A DNA stretch of 64,000 nt from Gammaproteobacteria bacterium (GTDB lineage Bacteria; Pseudomonadota; Gammaproteobacteria; Competibacterales; Competibacteraceae): contig JACKNC010000003.1 in assembly GCA_024235095.1 (NCBI GenBank), forward strand, positions 62,001-126,000, in the 5' to 3' direction. Below, piece after piece: positions 35,604 through 43,559 of this stretch (its first letter is position 1; the number at the start of each line of letters is the position of its first letter). Position numbers and translations under genes: made by a program. The notes below the pieces were generated by a model. The model had not been told where the DNA came from and did no database searches. It was given only the letters and a program-made list of their open reading frames with translations.

Positions 35604-36158
35604 TCAGACGATCGAAGGCGGGTCGGCCGGTTCCTCCTCCGTGGTACCTTGGAAAGCGTGTCGGATCTGCGCGATGAGACTGTTTGGTGGGAGATCGAGA
35701 AGTGGTTTGATCACCTGAGGAGCGAGGACTTGCCGGACTGTTTTCTCCGAGGGCAGGTCGCGGGAACGGGTGCGCAGATAGAACCGATGTTGTTGCCAGA
35801 CTTCAGGGCCAAAGCGCAGAGCGATCAGCTGCAACAAGCCTTGGGCGACCACGGCGCAGAAGACGAAGACTTCATAGGCTTGCCAACAGGCGGCGACCGT
35901 GGGCTGACGCTCAATCACCGGGGCCTTGAGCGACCGATTCCGGGTCGGACGGCGGGCATGGCGTGGTAGGTGTGAAGTCCAGAAGTGAAAACAAAAAGCG
36001 CCCAGGAGCTGCTTTAATACCGCGAACAGAATTTCGATGCGGGTGCGGACACAATAGAGTTCCAACGCGGTGATGGGTGAGAGGCTCAGATCGGAGCACA
36101 TGAGGACCAAAGGGCCGCGCGAGGTGATCGCGAAGATGAACAGGAGGGCGTCGCCGAG
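35604..36158 (-). pseudogene. IS4-like transposase, C-terminal fragment
   Basis: Open without a start right up to the IS6 end at 36159. It carries LGDALLFIFAITSRGPLVLM and the Glu region YCVRTRIEILFAVLKQLLGA typical of IS4-type DDE enzymes. It pairs with the N-terminal fragment at 37787-38449; about 60-80 residues between them are missing. Confidence 0.8.
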
Positions 36159-36965
36159 GGTTCTGTTGCGTTAATTTTTTTCGAGCACGATTGGGTAACC
36201 CTTGCAGGTTATTAGGCAGCCAGTGAATAAAATTGTCCTGCGGCGGAGAGATTCGTCCCTTCGGCCATGATCATTTGGCCCTTCTTGATCATGTGCAGGA
36301 GTTCGATGCCCCGCAGGGTGGTCCGAGCAGAATGAAAGCCTTTGAACCCCAGCATGGGGCGGACGATCCGTTTAACGGCGCGATGATCTTGTTCCACTAA
36401 ATTATTTAAGTACTTGTTTTGGCGAATCTCAATGGCGGCGCCCGTCTCCTCCTGGAGTGCATCCAGGGCAGCGGTGTTAGCGCCACTCTTATCGATCGTG
36501 ACTTTGTCCGGAAGACCGTGCTGCCGTATCGCCTTTTTGAGAAAGCGCAGGGCGGCTTTCTTATCGCGATGCGCCGTGAACAGGAAGTCGATCGTCTGGC
36601 CGTCTCGATCAACCGCGCGGTAGAGGTACTTCCACTGGCCTTTGACCTTAATGTAGGTCTCATCCATCCGCCAACTTGTGCCCACCGGGCGCTTTTGTCC
36701 TTTGCGGAAAGCCGCTTCCAACTGCGGCGTAAACTTCTGGACCCAGCGGTAGACGCTGGAATGATCCACGTCGACACCCCGCTCCGCCAGCATCTCTTCC
36801 AGGTTCCGATAGCTCAACGGATAGGCGAGGTACCAACGGACACTCGTTAGGATGATGTCTCGTTCAAAGCGGTGGCCTCTAAAATCGATCATGCGGGTTC
36901 TCAAGTCAGGACAGGGGCCGTGTAGCTTACCGAAATCCGACCCTATCAGCTAACGCAACAGAACC
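36159..36965 (-). mobile_element. IS6-family insertion sequence
   Basis: 807 bases with 15-bp perfect terminal inverted repeats GGTTCTGTTGCGTTA. The flanking octamers TCGCCGAG and GACTTGAA differ, so there is no target duplication, as expected when an IS6 element has caused an adjacent deletion or recombined with another copy. Confidence 0.9.
36212..36904 (-). CDS. IS6-family transposase
   Basis: 230 residues. The N-terminal FRGHRFERDIILTSVRWYLA and LEEMLAERGVDVDHSS helix-turn-helix precede the DDE core: SWRMDETYIKVKG (Asp), TIDKSGANTAAL (Asp) and NLVEQDHRAVKRI (Glu with the conserved Lys/Arg). Length and motifs are typical of IS6/IS26 enzymes, which move by replicative cointegrate formation. 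The frame is intact. A start at Met5 is also possible. Confidence 0.93.
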   Translation of the reverse strand: MRTRMIDFRGHRFERDIILTSVRWYLAYPLSYRNLEEMLAERGVDVDHSSVYRWVQKFTPQLEAAFRKGQKRPVGTSWRMDETYIKVKGQWKYLYRAVDRDGQTIDFLFTAHRDKKAALRFLKKAIRQHGLPDKVTIDKSGANTAALDALQEETGAAIEIRQNKYLNNLVEQDHRAVKRIVRPMLGFKGFHSARTTLRGIELLHMIKKGQMIMAEGTNLSAAGQFYSLAA

Positions 36966-37606
36966 GACTTGAATGGCATCTTCGAAAATCAGAATTTCCC
37001 GACTTTCTGGGTCGTAAATATCAACATCAGGGTCAATGTTGATGACAGAACCACTCGTCTTCGATAAGGTTTCTTCCACTTGCGCGACGCACGCTTGACT
37101 GAGCGCTTGCGCCTTTTCAACCACCACATGGTGGATTTTTTGGTCACTGAGTTGTCGGAACCCGGTGACCCTCTCTATTAAATCGGATACATCGATATAG
37201 CTTAAGCGATTGCTATAATAAGCGGAGAATTCTTTTAACCGATCACTCACATAATCTTCCTGAAATTGATCCGTCAAATCAAAGTAGGTTCGATGAGGCA
37301 AACTAGGGTATTCTCGATCAATAAATCGCTGAAGTCTAAATTCAAAAGGTCCATGAAGCGTCTTAATCTTGATGGGTGTTGTCCCATTGCAAATCAAGTC
37401 TTTTTTTTATCCTGAATAAAGATGTTTTGAGCCGCTTCTAACAAATCAGCCTGAAGATCCGGTAGTGCATTTTTCTTAAATTCTTCAACTGCACCTTCAA
37501 TACAATGCAAGCTTTGATTTCTCCAATCCAAAGAATATGTTCGTGTGGATCGATGATCAATAATACGACCTTCATCATCACGAAGAATCAATTCAACGGT
37601 CGGCAT
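36966..37606 (-). pseudogene. Truncated ISKra4-like transposase with A8G slip site
   Basis: Reads from MPTVELILRDDEGR at 37606 to FIQDKKKT* at 37394, then continues one frame back as ICNGTTPIKIKTLHGPFEF down to the IS6 end at 36966. The junction is GAT AAA AAA AAG, which contains the slippery heptamer A_AAA_AAG in the correct phase for -1 frameshifting, giving KKKDLICNGT. The protein resembles N-terminal parts of ISKra4/UPF0236-type transposases (LIERVTGFRQLSDQKI). The catalytic half is gone, removed by the IS6 event. AT-richer than the host genes. Confidence 0.6.
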
Positions 37607-37786
37607 GGCGCTTCTCCAGATCAAAGAGGAGGCGTGGTTTTTTACAGAATTTCTGGACGCATCCTCAGCCGCCGCCCGATCGGCAGCCTTCCATGGATTT
37701 CGCCCTTTTTCAAAATCAATCAATGCCCTAATAGGCCGGCTCCAAAAGAGTTCTTGAAAAAGCAAAAAGTTAGATATCAGTATACC

Positions 37787-38520
37787 CTATGGTTTGTCTA
37801 TCACAGGAAAATTTACAGGACCATTTTTCTTGGCCCGGGCCACGATCACCAAATACGGTTGCTTCAAGGCGATGGAATAAACGGATTGGGCCAAGCGAAA
37901 GACCCCCGCGATCGAGAAAAAGGCATCCAAGACTAAAAATGCGGGGCCATCCTGATCGATGGTCAACGTCAGGGCCATCTGCACCACCCGCTCGGGCAGG
38001 CTCGGGTCCGCGCCCCTTTGGGGTGAAGTCGGTTCCACCTGACCTAAATGGCAAAAGCCTTGATGCATGCGCAGGGCTAAAGGCAAACAAAAACAAGCAT
38101 CGAGTGCGCCAACCACCACCCCGATCGCGCCCCAGCAGTGCCCGCGGAAGTACGATGGCTTGTGCTGGGTTTCTGAAGCGTCATGTAACGACACGACGCC
38201 TGGCATACGCCCCCCATCCTTGACCACCAGCGTATGATCACCCAACAAGACAGCCCGCCCGGCCACCTGGACGGCGACGGCCTGACGCCACACATAACCC
38301 TGCCACGTCGCCAACAGGGTCTCTAGATCATAAGCTTTGGAGCGACAGAAATGCAGAAACCGGTGATAGACCGCTTCATTCCCCTGCCAGAACCGGCACA
38401 TTGACGTCACCCCGATCATTTCCGGGGCGGCGAGAAAGCTCAACACCACCGCGCAGAACAGCAGCCAACTGCGCTGCCGCGCAAAGGCGCTGCGAAAACT
38501 TTCTCAAGCATGGTATACAT
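37787..38520 (-). pseudogene. IS4-like transposase, N-terminal fragment
   Basis: From about 38449 the frame reads VLSFLAAPEMIGVTSMCRFW, with VLLGDHTLVVKDGGRMPGV (first Asp) and AFLVLDAFFSIAGVF (second Asp), ending at 37787. Upstream, SAFARQRSWLLFCAV continues in frame but without a start; the natural ATG near 38520 (MLEKVFAAP) is one frame off because of one extra T in a T-run, so a 1-nt indel also damages the 5' end. Confidence 0.78.
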
Positions 38521-39569
38521 AAATCAGCATGGATTCTCCTCGGGCGACCGGGTTGTTCAGGCGCGGACCGCTGAGGGGAATTCATGCTGCTCTTGAGGAG
38601 CGGCCGTCAAGGCTTTTCAGGGAGAGAACTTATGACTGATGAGTACATGTACAAGAGTGTCAACTCGATGAATTGTGGAGTTTTGTGCATACCAAACAAG
38701 CGAATCTGCCGGGCACCAAAAGTTATCATGAAACGTATGGCGATGCGTGGGTCTGGCTCGCTTTTGCGCCGGAATGGCGGTTGGTATTGGCGTTTGTGAT
38801 CGGCAAACGGACCCAAACTTATGCGGATCAATTGCTGGCACGCGTTCGACAAGTGACTGATCTACATATCCCTTTTTTTACCAGTGATCAATGGCCCGAG
38901 TATGAAAAAGCGCTGTTGATGACCTATGGGGAATGGTATCAACCGGTGCGTCGCGGTTCGCGAGGTCCTCAGCCCAAACCCCGGCGCCGACCGCTGCCCG
39001 AGATGCAGTATGCCCAAGTCATCAAAATCCGCCAGCAGGGTCGGGTCGTGAAAGTGAAGACCCATGTGGTGTTTGGCGATACCCAGACCGTGGCGGCCTA
39101 CGTGCAAACTTCCCCCGTTAGCGGGGGGATCAATACCAGTTTTGTGGAGCGCGATAACCTGACCCAACGACAAAGCAACCAGCGTCTGACTCGGCGTACG
39201 ATCAGATTTTCTAAAAATCTCAAATGGTTTGAGAAACAATTATGGGTTTCATTAGCCTACTATCATTTGGTGTTACCCCACCGCAGCTTGCGACAACCGC
39301 TCGTATCGCCCGAACCGACGCGCGGACACGGAACCCTGCGTCGATGGTCCCCCGGTACGCCCGCGATGGCGGCTGGCATGACCGATCATGTCTGGACCAC
39401 CGCAGAATTGTTATCCTATCGTGTCCCCGCTGAAGTCATCGATCAACTACCGAAACTCGAACAGGTGTTTCCCGACTTCGCCCAGATTCACCACAGCAGT
39501 TGAGGGACACTACCCATATTTTAGACCAGGCTCTAAGAGAGAAGGCAACAGCGAAAGGCAAGGTGAAAT

Positions 39570-39860
39570 ATGGCAGGAGTGCGCAAAAGGCATACGGTTG
39601 AGTTCAAGACCAAAGGGGCCTTGGAGGCGATTCGTCAACAGAAAACCAGCAATCAGCTGACGGCAGAGTATGGTATTCACGCCACTCAGATCAACGCCTG
39701 GAAGAAACAGGCCCTGGCGGCGATTCCAGAAGCGTTCTCGGGTAAACCAGCGCGGGTACAGGAGACGCAACAGGGGCAAATCGATGAATTGCACCGGCAG
39801 ATTGGACAACTGATTGCCGAGCGGGACTGGCTGAAAAAAAAGTCCTCAGCCCTGCATTAG
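39570..39860 (+). CDS. IS3-family OrfA
   Basis: 96 residues with a helix-turn-helix (KTSNQLTAEYGIHATQINAW) and a C-terminal leucine-zipper-like helix (QIDELHRQIGQLIAERDWL). It binds the element's ends. The 3' end reads CTG AAA AAA AAG, an A_AAA_AAG slip site that lets ribosomes shift -1 into orfB to make the OrfAB transposase; orfB is in that frame. Confidence 0.9.
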   Translation: MAGVRKRHTVEFKTKGALEAIRQQKTSNQLTAEYGIHATQINAWKKQALAAIPEAFSGKPARVQETQQGQIDELHRQIGQLIAERDWLKKKSSALH

Positions 39861-39871
39861 AGGTCAGGAAG

Positions 39872-40738
39872 ATGCTGATTGAACCCCACAACTCCACCTT
39901 CAGTCTCCGGAAACAATGCGAACTACTGGGCCTGAATCGTTCCAGCTTGTACTATCAGCCCGTCGGTGAGCGCGCGGAAAACCTGAACCTGATGCGCCTC
40001 CTGGATGAGCAGTATACGCGAACGCCCTACTACGGTGTTCTGCGCATGGTTGCTTACTTGCGCAGTCTCGGACATCTCGTCAACGTCAAGCGGGTTCGAC
40101 GGTTGTTGCGCATCATGGGACTGGACGCGGTGTACCAGAAACCCAATACCAGTCAACCGAACGTGGAGAATCCCATCTATCCCTACCGGTTGCGGGGCCT
40201 GTCCATTGAGCGCTGTGACCAAGTATGGAGTACGGATATTACCTATGTCCGACTGGCCTCCGGCTTTGTTTACCTGATGGCGGTCATGGATTGGTACAGC
40301 CGCTATGTGTTGGGTTGGGCGATCAGCACCACCCTGGATGCGGACTTTTGCATCGAGGCCGTTGATCGGATTCTGGAGTCACGGCAGTGTGAAATCTTCA
40401 AGACGGATCAAGGTGCCCAGTTCACGACACCGCGCTTTACCCAGCCACTCCTGGACAAAGGTATCCAGGTCAGTATGGATGGACGAGGACGGGCCTTGGA
40501 CAACATTTTTGTGGAACGACTTTGGCGAACAGTCAAGTATGAATACGTCTACTTACAGGAAATCCAGAGCGTTCATGAAGTCCGGTTAGGGCTGCAAGAC
40601 TTCTTCCACTTCTATAACCACAAACGTTTCCATCAATCATTGGACTACCGGACACCCGCTCAGGTGTATCTGGGATCGTTGCAGGACAATGGTGACAGGA
40701 TACGTGTTTATCAACCCGCCTCTCTCTTAATTTCATAG
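39872..40738 (+). CDS. IS3-family OrfB (DDE transposase)
   Basis: 288 residues. HTH_21-like N-terminal part (YGVLRMVAYLRSLGHLVNVK) followed by the rve integrase core: VWSTDITYVRL (Asp), FKTDQGAQFTT (Asp) and ALDNIFVERLWRTVKYE (Glu), with the FYNHKRFHQSLDYRTPAQVY end typical of IS3. Expressed mainly as an OrfAB fusion by -1 frameshifting. The frame is intact, so the element may be active. Confidence 0.93.
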   Translation: MLIEPHNSTFSLRKQCELLGLNRSSLYYQPVGERAENLNLMRLLDEQYTRTPYYGVLRMVAYLRSLGHLVNVKRVRRLLRIMGLDAVYQKPNTSQPNVENPIYPYRLRGLSIERCDQVWSTDITYVRLASGFVYLMAVMDWYSRYVLGWAISTTLDADFCIEAVDRILESRQCEIFKTDQGAQFTTPRFTQPLLDKGIQVSMDGRGRALDNIFVERLWRTVKYEYVYLQEIQSVHEVRLGLQDFFHFYNHKRFHQSLDYRTPAQVYLGSLQDNGDRIRVYQPASLLIS

Positions 40739-40770
40739 AATTTTGGTCTTGACAAGGGGGAGTATCTTAA

Positions 40771-41343
40771 ATCACCTGCTTTTTCAGTAATCAGTTGAGC
40801 GATCGCTTTTTGACAATTCATGGCATCGGCTGTGACAATACATCCTGATAAATCAAGAAGTTGAAGAAGTTCTGGTAATGCATTAATTTCATTTGATTTG
40901 GAATCCGTTTTGCGCTGTCCAAGAATGAGATTATTTTCTGAAGCCCAAGCACTGATGATATGAAGGGCTGATTGTCCCTGTTTTTCATCATGGGAACGGC
41001 GCAAAGTTTTTCCATCGACCGCTACGACTTCTCTGGGAACTTTAAATCGAATCAAGTTCACCCACTCAATAAAACAGGCCTCAAATTCCTGAGGGTTAAT
41101 CAATGAAAAGACCCGGCCGAAGGTGTCATGTGATGGAATTCCATGAGGGAGGGGTAAGAATTTTTTAAACCAATCATAATGATCATTTCCAAAGGATTCG
41201 ATCCCAACCCAATCATCGATACCACCAATAACTGCACAAATGGCAATCACAATAGTATCAGACAAAAGGTGTCTTTTTTTTCGATCAAGGCGTGGATCTG
41301 CAGCAATTCCCGGTCTCTTGAAAATTTCTATATAATCAGTGTA
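40771..41343 (-). pseudogene. ISAs1-family transposase, truncated at both ends
   Basis: Minus-strand frame open from 41343: DPRLDRKKRHLLSDTIVIAI, VPREVVAVDGKTLRRSHDE (first Asp of the DDE triad), IVTADAMNCQKAIAQ (second Asp) and then EKAGD, after which the family continues YVLALKGNQ but here the sequence turns into the IS3 end. The catalytic Glu region is absent and no ATG precedes the open part, so the 5' end was also lost at the junction with the next element. Confidence 0.85.
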
Positions 41344-41385
41344 TTATGAAAAGCGATTTTTCGCCTCAATTTTTGTTTTTTTGGC

Positions 41386-42894
41386 GTGTTTGGATCTAAA
41401 ACGCATCCGGTGTGGTTTGATCATGAAGAAATTCCCTTTTCACCCTTTACCGAATTCTTTAAATCAAACGGTGTCAGCGCCCAGCAATTCCCGCTCTCTT
41501 TTGCTCATCTAAATGATTTATCAATATATTTTTTATTAAACACTGATAAATTTTTTAGAAAAAACCATTATCAATCAAAGACTAGGAAAGAGACCGGGAA
41601 TCGCTGGTCAGCGCCAGCGCTCCTGAATCAGGCGCGGCGGGCCTTTGAAAACATCCCTGACCCCCGTCGTTATGGCCAACAATATTCATTAACCGATGTC
41701 TTAATGTCGGGTTTAGCGGTCTTCAGCTTAAAATATCCTTCCTTGTTAAAATTTGATGAACACCGCAATGAAGCACGAATTCGCGCAAATTTAAAATCAT
41801 TATATGGCGTTGAACAAGCGCCCTGCGATACCCAGATGCGGTCGGTGCTGGATCGCGTGGATCCCCTCGAACTTCGCGCCCCCTTTATTCAAATTAACCA
41901 AGGACTTTATGATCAAGGTCTTTTGGAAAATTTTCGTTATTTAGGACATTTTTTAATCAGTATTGATGGTACCGGGGAATTCGCTTCATCAAATGTTCAT
42001 TGCCCGCACTGCTGTACCCGTCAGCATCGCAAGGGTGAAGTGAGTTATTATCATCAATTATTAGGCGCGGTGATCGTTCATCCTAACCAGAAACAAGTCA
42101 TCCCTTTTTTTCCCGAAGCCATTACACATCAAGATGGTGAAACCAAAAACGATTGTGAAGCGAATGCGGGCAAACGCCTATTAAAAGCGCTTCGTGAAAC
42201 CTTTCCTCATTGGCCTTTGCGCGTGGTGGAAGATAGTCTATTCGCGAACGGTCCGCACATCAAGTTACTGAAAGAACTAAATATTGGTTATATTATTTCG
42301 GTAAAACTGGGAGGTCAGGACGCTCTCTTTGCTGAGGTTAAACATCGTATTTACACGGGTCAATATGAAGAATTTGAGGTCTTAGGAGACGACAAAATTC
42401 TCCGAGGCTATCGGTGGATCAATGGCATTCCTTTGAACAAATCACATCCCGATTTAATGGTCAATTTTCTCGATTATTGGGAAATTCGCGACGGTCAGGA
42501 ATTCAACTTTTCATGGGTGACGGACATCACACTCACGGCAAAAAATGTCCATCTTGTGATGAAAGGAGGGCGCAGCCGCTGGCACATTGAAAATCAAGTC
42601 TTCAATACCCTGAAAAATCAAGACTACGAATTTGAACACAACGATGGACATGGGGAACAGTATTTAGCGACCGTTTTTGCGATGTTGATGATGCTGGCTT
42701 TTCTTATTGATCAAGTCCAGGAATATGGCTGTGCCTTTTTCCAGGCTGCTCGCCAGCGTTTTCATTCACGCACCGCGTTATGGATCAAAATAAAAGGACT
42801 TTTTACCGAATTCTTTATTGATACTTGGGAATCACTCTGGCGTGCGATTATCTATGGACATTATGGTGGATTCCTACAGCCGAATACCTCTTAG
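41386..42894 (+). CDS. IS4/ISNCY-type transposase
   Basis: 502 residues from a GTG at 41386. DDE features: HFLISIDGTGEFASS (Asp), LRVVEDSLFANGPH (Asp) and GRSRWHIENQVFNTLKNQDY (Glu, YREK-like). A CPHC/C zinc-knuckle-like segment (HCPHCCTRQH) lies between. An ATG at 41346 (MKSDFSPQFLFF) would be the better start if the T7 run at 41374-41380 had six T. AT-rich compared with the chromosome, implying transfer. No terminal repeats could be fixed. Confidence 0.8.
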   Translation: MFGSKTHPVWFDHEEIPFSPFTEFFKSNGVSAQQFPLSFAHLNDLSIYFLLNTDKFFRKNHYQSKTRKETGNRWSAPALLNQARRAFENIPDPRRYGQQYSLTDVLMSGLAVFSLKYPSLLKFDEHRNEARIRANLKSLYGVEQAPCDTQMRSVLDRVDPLELRAPFIQINQGLYDQGLLENFRYLGHFLISIDGTGEFASSNVHCPHCCTRQHRKGEVSYYHQLLGAVIVHPNQKQVIPFFPEAITHQDGETKNDCEANAGKRLLKALRETFPHWPLRVVEDSLFANGPHIKLLKELNIGYIISVKLGGQDALFAEVKHRIYTGQYEEFEVLGDDKILRGYRWINGIPLNKSHPDLMVNFLDYWEIRDGQEFNFSWVTDITLTAKNVHLVMKGGRSRWHIENQVFNTLKNQDYEFEHNDGHGEQYLATVFAMLMMLAFLIDQVQEYGCAFFQAARQRFHSRTALWIKIKGLFTEFFIDTWESLWRAIIYGHYGGFLQPNTS

Positions 42895-42966
42895 CGTCTG
42901 GTTAGACTGTGGGCATGTTCTATTTTCTTAGTCTGGTTATCAGGGTCTCTTTAATATATAAGCTAT

Positions 42967-43000
42967 TAAGCGTCTTTGAACGCTTAGGGGATATTTTTTC
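42967..43000 (+). terminator. Rho-independent terminator after the ISNCY-type transposase
   Basis: TAAGCGT and ACGCTTA form a 7-bp stem with a 6-base loop at 42967-42986, followed by GGGGATATTTTTTC. It lies 73 bases after the transposase stop and would end that message. Confidence 0.65.
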
Positions 43001-43559
43001 TTTCTTTTCTTGTATTCTATAATCACTAGAATTGATCTATTCGAAAAAGGTCTAAACAGAGAGAACGGGAATTGCTGGTGGATCTGTTATTTTTGAGAAC
43101 ACTTCTAAAATCGTTGATTTTGGTAGTGAATAAAGCGAAATTGGTTTTGATTCCCGGCATACATCCCCCATTGCACGGGCCAACGGATTCACAATAAATT
43201 GTGATTCTTGTATCGCAGCTAATGACTGAGACGGAAAAATACACATAAGAAAAATCTCATGACTAATTTAAAACTTTAACAGAGTGTTATAGTCATCATT
43301 ATAATGAGAAAATAGGATTTTTAAAATACCTCAAAAAACTACAAAAAAGTAATTTATTTATGATATTGATTTTAATAGACTTTTTAATGCGCTTGCCCTG
43401 GCAAGCAAATTTAGGTTTATGATTATGAATACTGCCGTTTTTAACGACACTTAATTAATGAGTGGCAACGTGGACAAATCATGGTTTTTTATCGCTTCTC
43501 TTATCACCACTAAAACTATACCATAAATCAGTCACTACTTTCTACAGGACTACCCGGCG
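43001..43559. other. AT-rich intergenic region
   Basis: About 560 AT-rich bases with no convincing gene. Minus-strand frames of 64-72 residues at 43026-43246 match nothing I know and were not called. A small perfect hairpin, GCTTGCC CT GGCAAGC, is at 43392-43407. The last 60 bases should include the promoter of the GGDEF-EAL gene; AGGA precedes its ATG by about 11 bases. The region looks like the outer edge of the insertion-sequence island. Confidence 0.45.

Larger units (their letters stand above)
35499..38643 (-). mobile_element. IS4-like element nested in IS1-like copy 2 and itself disrupted
   Basis: Terminal repeats CTCCTCAGTCGTAAGTTCTC (left) and CTCATCAGTCATAAGTTCTC (right, complement strand) agree at 18 of 20 positions. 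TACATGTA is duplicated at 35491-35498 and 38644-38651. The transposase is on the minus strand, its two ends separated by an IS6 element and a fragment of a third element at 36159 to about 37786. An 8-bp duplication is compatible with the IS4 family. Confidence 0.88.
35154..39503 (+). pseudogene. IS1-family transposase interrupted by an IS4-like element
   Basis: The 5' part runs 35154-35498 (MEWESLYCPNRNCRHYG to HDLHV) and the 3' part 38652-39503 (QECQLDELWSFVHTK to the stop). Joining them after removing the insertion and one TACATGTA copy gives an uninterrupted 398-residue protein, exactly the length of the intact copy 1 transposase, with both Asp regions and the NTSFVERDNL Glu region present. 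The gene was therefore functional until the insertion. Confidence 0.9.
35058..39514 (+). mobile_element. IS1-like insertion sequence, copy 2, split by a nested element
   Basis: The first 28 bases (35058-35085, beginning GGTAGTGTCCCTCAACTGCT) are the exact reverse complement of the last 28 (39487-39514). Subtracting the nested insertion (35499-38643) and one 8-bp duplication leaves 1304 bases, one fewer than copy 1. Flanking octamers CAACTTTT and CATATTTT agree at six positions, so the original target duplication may have diverged. The orientation is opposite to copy 1. Confidence 0.88.
39515..40770 (+). mobile_element. IS3-family insertion sequence
   Basis: About 1.25 kb with orfA and orfB in the usual overlapping arrangement. 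It abuts the right end of IS1-like copy 2 and interrupts an ISAs1 transposase at 40771. Candidate ends share AGACC near 39523 and GGTCTTGACA at 40745-40754, but a clean terminal inverted repeat and a target duplication could not be fixed, so the exact borders are approximate. Confidence 0.75.

Noticed and set aside
39600..39870. IS3 orfA/orfB frame break as a mutation
   Set aside because: The A8G site and the -1 relation are the normal programmed arrangement of IS3 elements.
43026..43246. Two overlapping minus-strand frames in AT-rich DNA
   Set aside because: No recognisable motifs and no convincing ribosome site; overlapping frames suggest chance openness.
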